Positions 4,879 through 5,173 of a stretch of 5,173 bases of DNA are shown one piece after another; the first letter of the stretch is position 1, and each line of letters opens with the position of its first letter. The translations under genes were made by a program, and so were the position numbers. This stretch comes from Pseudomonadota bacterium. GTDB lineage: Bacteria > Pseudomonadota > Gammaproteobacteria > Burkholderiales > SCOH01. Location: NCBI GenBank assembly GCA_030917985.1, contig JAUPTR010000340.1, forward strand, positions 1 through 5,173, read 5' to 3'. The notes beneath the pieces are model-generated. The model saw nothing but the letters and a program-made list of their open reading frames with translations. It was not told where the DNA came from and made no database searches.

Positions 4879-5173
4879 ATGCTGACTTCCAATTCCAGGG
4901 CCGCGTCGGTCGCGGGTGCCTTGCTTGCCAGCTCGGTGTCGATGGCTGGTACCAGCGATGGCATGGACCGTACCGCGTTGCCGATCCATCCTCCCAAGCG
5001 CCCGACCTACACCGAGCTGGATGTACGCAATGTGCAGAAGCCCGAGTATTTTGAGGTGAAAGCACCGCAAGACGCACCGAATGTGCTGATCGTGTTGATC
5101 GACGATATGGGTTTCGGCATCCCCAGCACCTTTGGCGGCCCGGCCAAAATGCCAACCATGGACAAGCTGGCCA
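4879..5173 (+). CDS. exported arylsulfatase, N-terminal part (runs off window)
   Basis: Only the first 98 codons are present. Residues 1-23 form a signal peptide with R7, a hydrophobic core and a likely cut after SMA (21-23). A proline-rich linker precedes the alkaline-phosphatase-superfamily sulfatase fold, which begins APNVLIVLIDDMGFG (66-80). D75 and D76 are the conserved metal-binding aspartates that hold the active-site calcium or magnesium. FGGPAKMPTMDKLA (85-98) is the next conserved segment. The formylglycine motif (C/S-x-P-x-R) would follow within a few dozen residues but lies beyond the window. Wording such as IDDxGFG and FGGP recalls the large (about 750-790 residue) arylsulfatases; that length is inferred. 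The protein would hydrolyse sulfate esters in the periplasm after activation by the maturase encoded just upstream. The substrate is unknown. Confidence 0.93.
   Translation, partial: MLTSNSRAASVAGALLASSVSMAGTSDGMDRTALPIHPPKRPTYTELDVRNVQKPEYFEVKAPQDAPNVLIVLIDDMGFGIPSTFGGPAKMPTMDKLA

Overview
The window is GC-rich, gene-dense DNA from a Gram-negative bacterium. Outer-membrane and exported proteins, the codon use and the protein types point to a proteobacterium. A betaproteobacterium of the Neisseriales/Chromobacteriaceae type is my best guess, but this rests on general resemblance only.

Layout. Positions 1-153 are non-coding and carry two perfect FNR/Anr-type boxes (TTGAT-N4-ATCAA) whose centres are 62 bp apart. 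They probably drive a gene that reads leftward out of the window. Positions 154-1194 (minus strand) encode a complete RlmN/Cfr-family radical SAM protein with all catalytic cysteines. A 512-bp non-coding stretch (1195-1706) separates it from a rightward cluster. That stretch holds a long imperfect palindrome, a partial copy of which recurs after the third gene, and a 24-bp operator-like dyad near a possible promoter.

The rightward cluster has four genes: an exported SYLF/YSC84-domain protein (1707-2285), a FadL/OmpP1-type outer-membrane channel (to 3460), an anaerobic sulfatase-maturating enzyme of the SPASM radical SAM family (3536-4819), and the N-terminus of an exported arylsulfatase cut by the window edge (4879-5173+). 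The simplest reading is a sulfatase module. The maturase makes the formylglycine residue of the sulfatase in the cytoplasm, the sulfatase is exported to the periplasm, and the FadL-like channel could admit a hydrophobic sulfate ester. The SYLF protein may bind lipid. The substrate is unknown.

The strangest spot is the SYLF/FadL junction. The FadL reading frame includes an obvious signal peptide upstream of its first permitted start codon (GTG 2366), but no ATG, GTG or TTG precedes that signal peptide in frame. A small deletion, a point change, non-canonical initiation or a sequence error must be involved. I see no phage, transposase, CRISPR, tRNA or rRNA genes.
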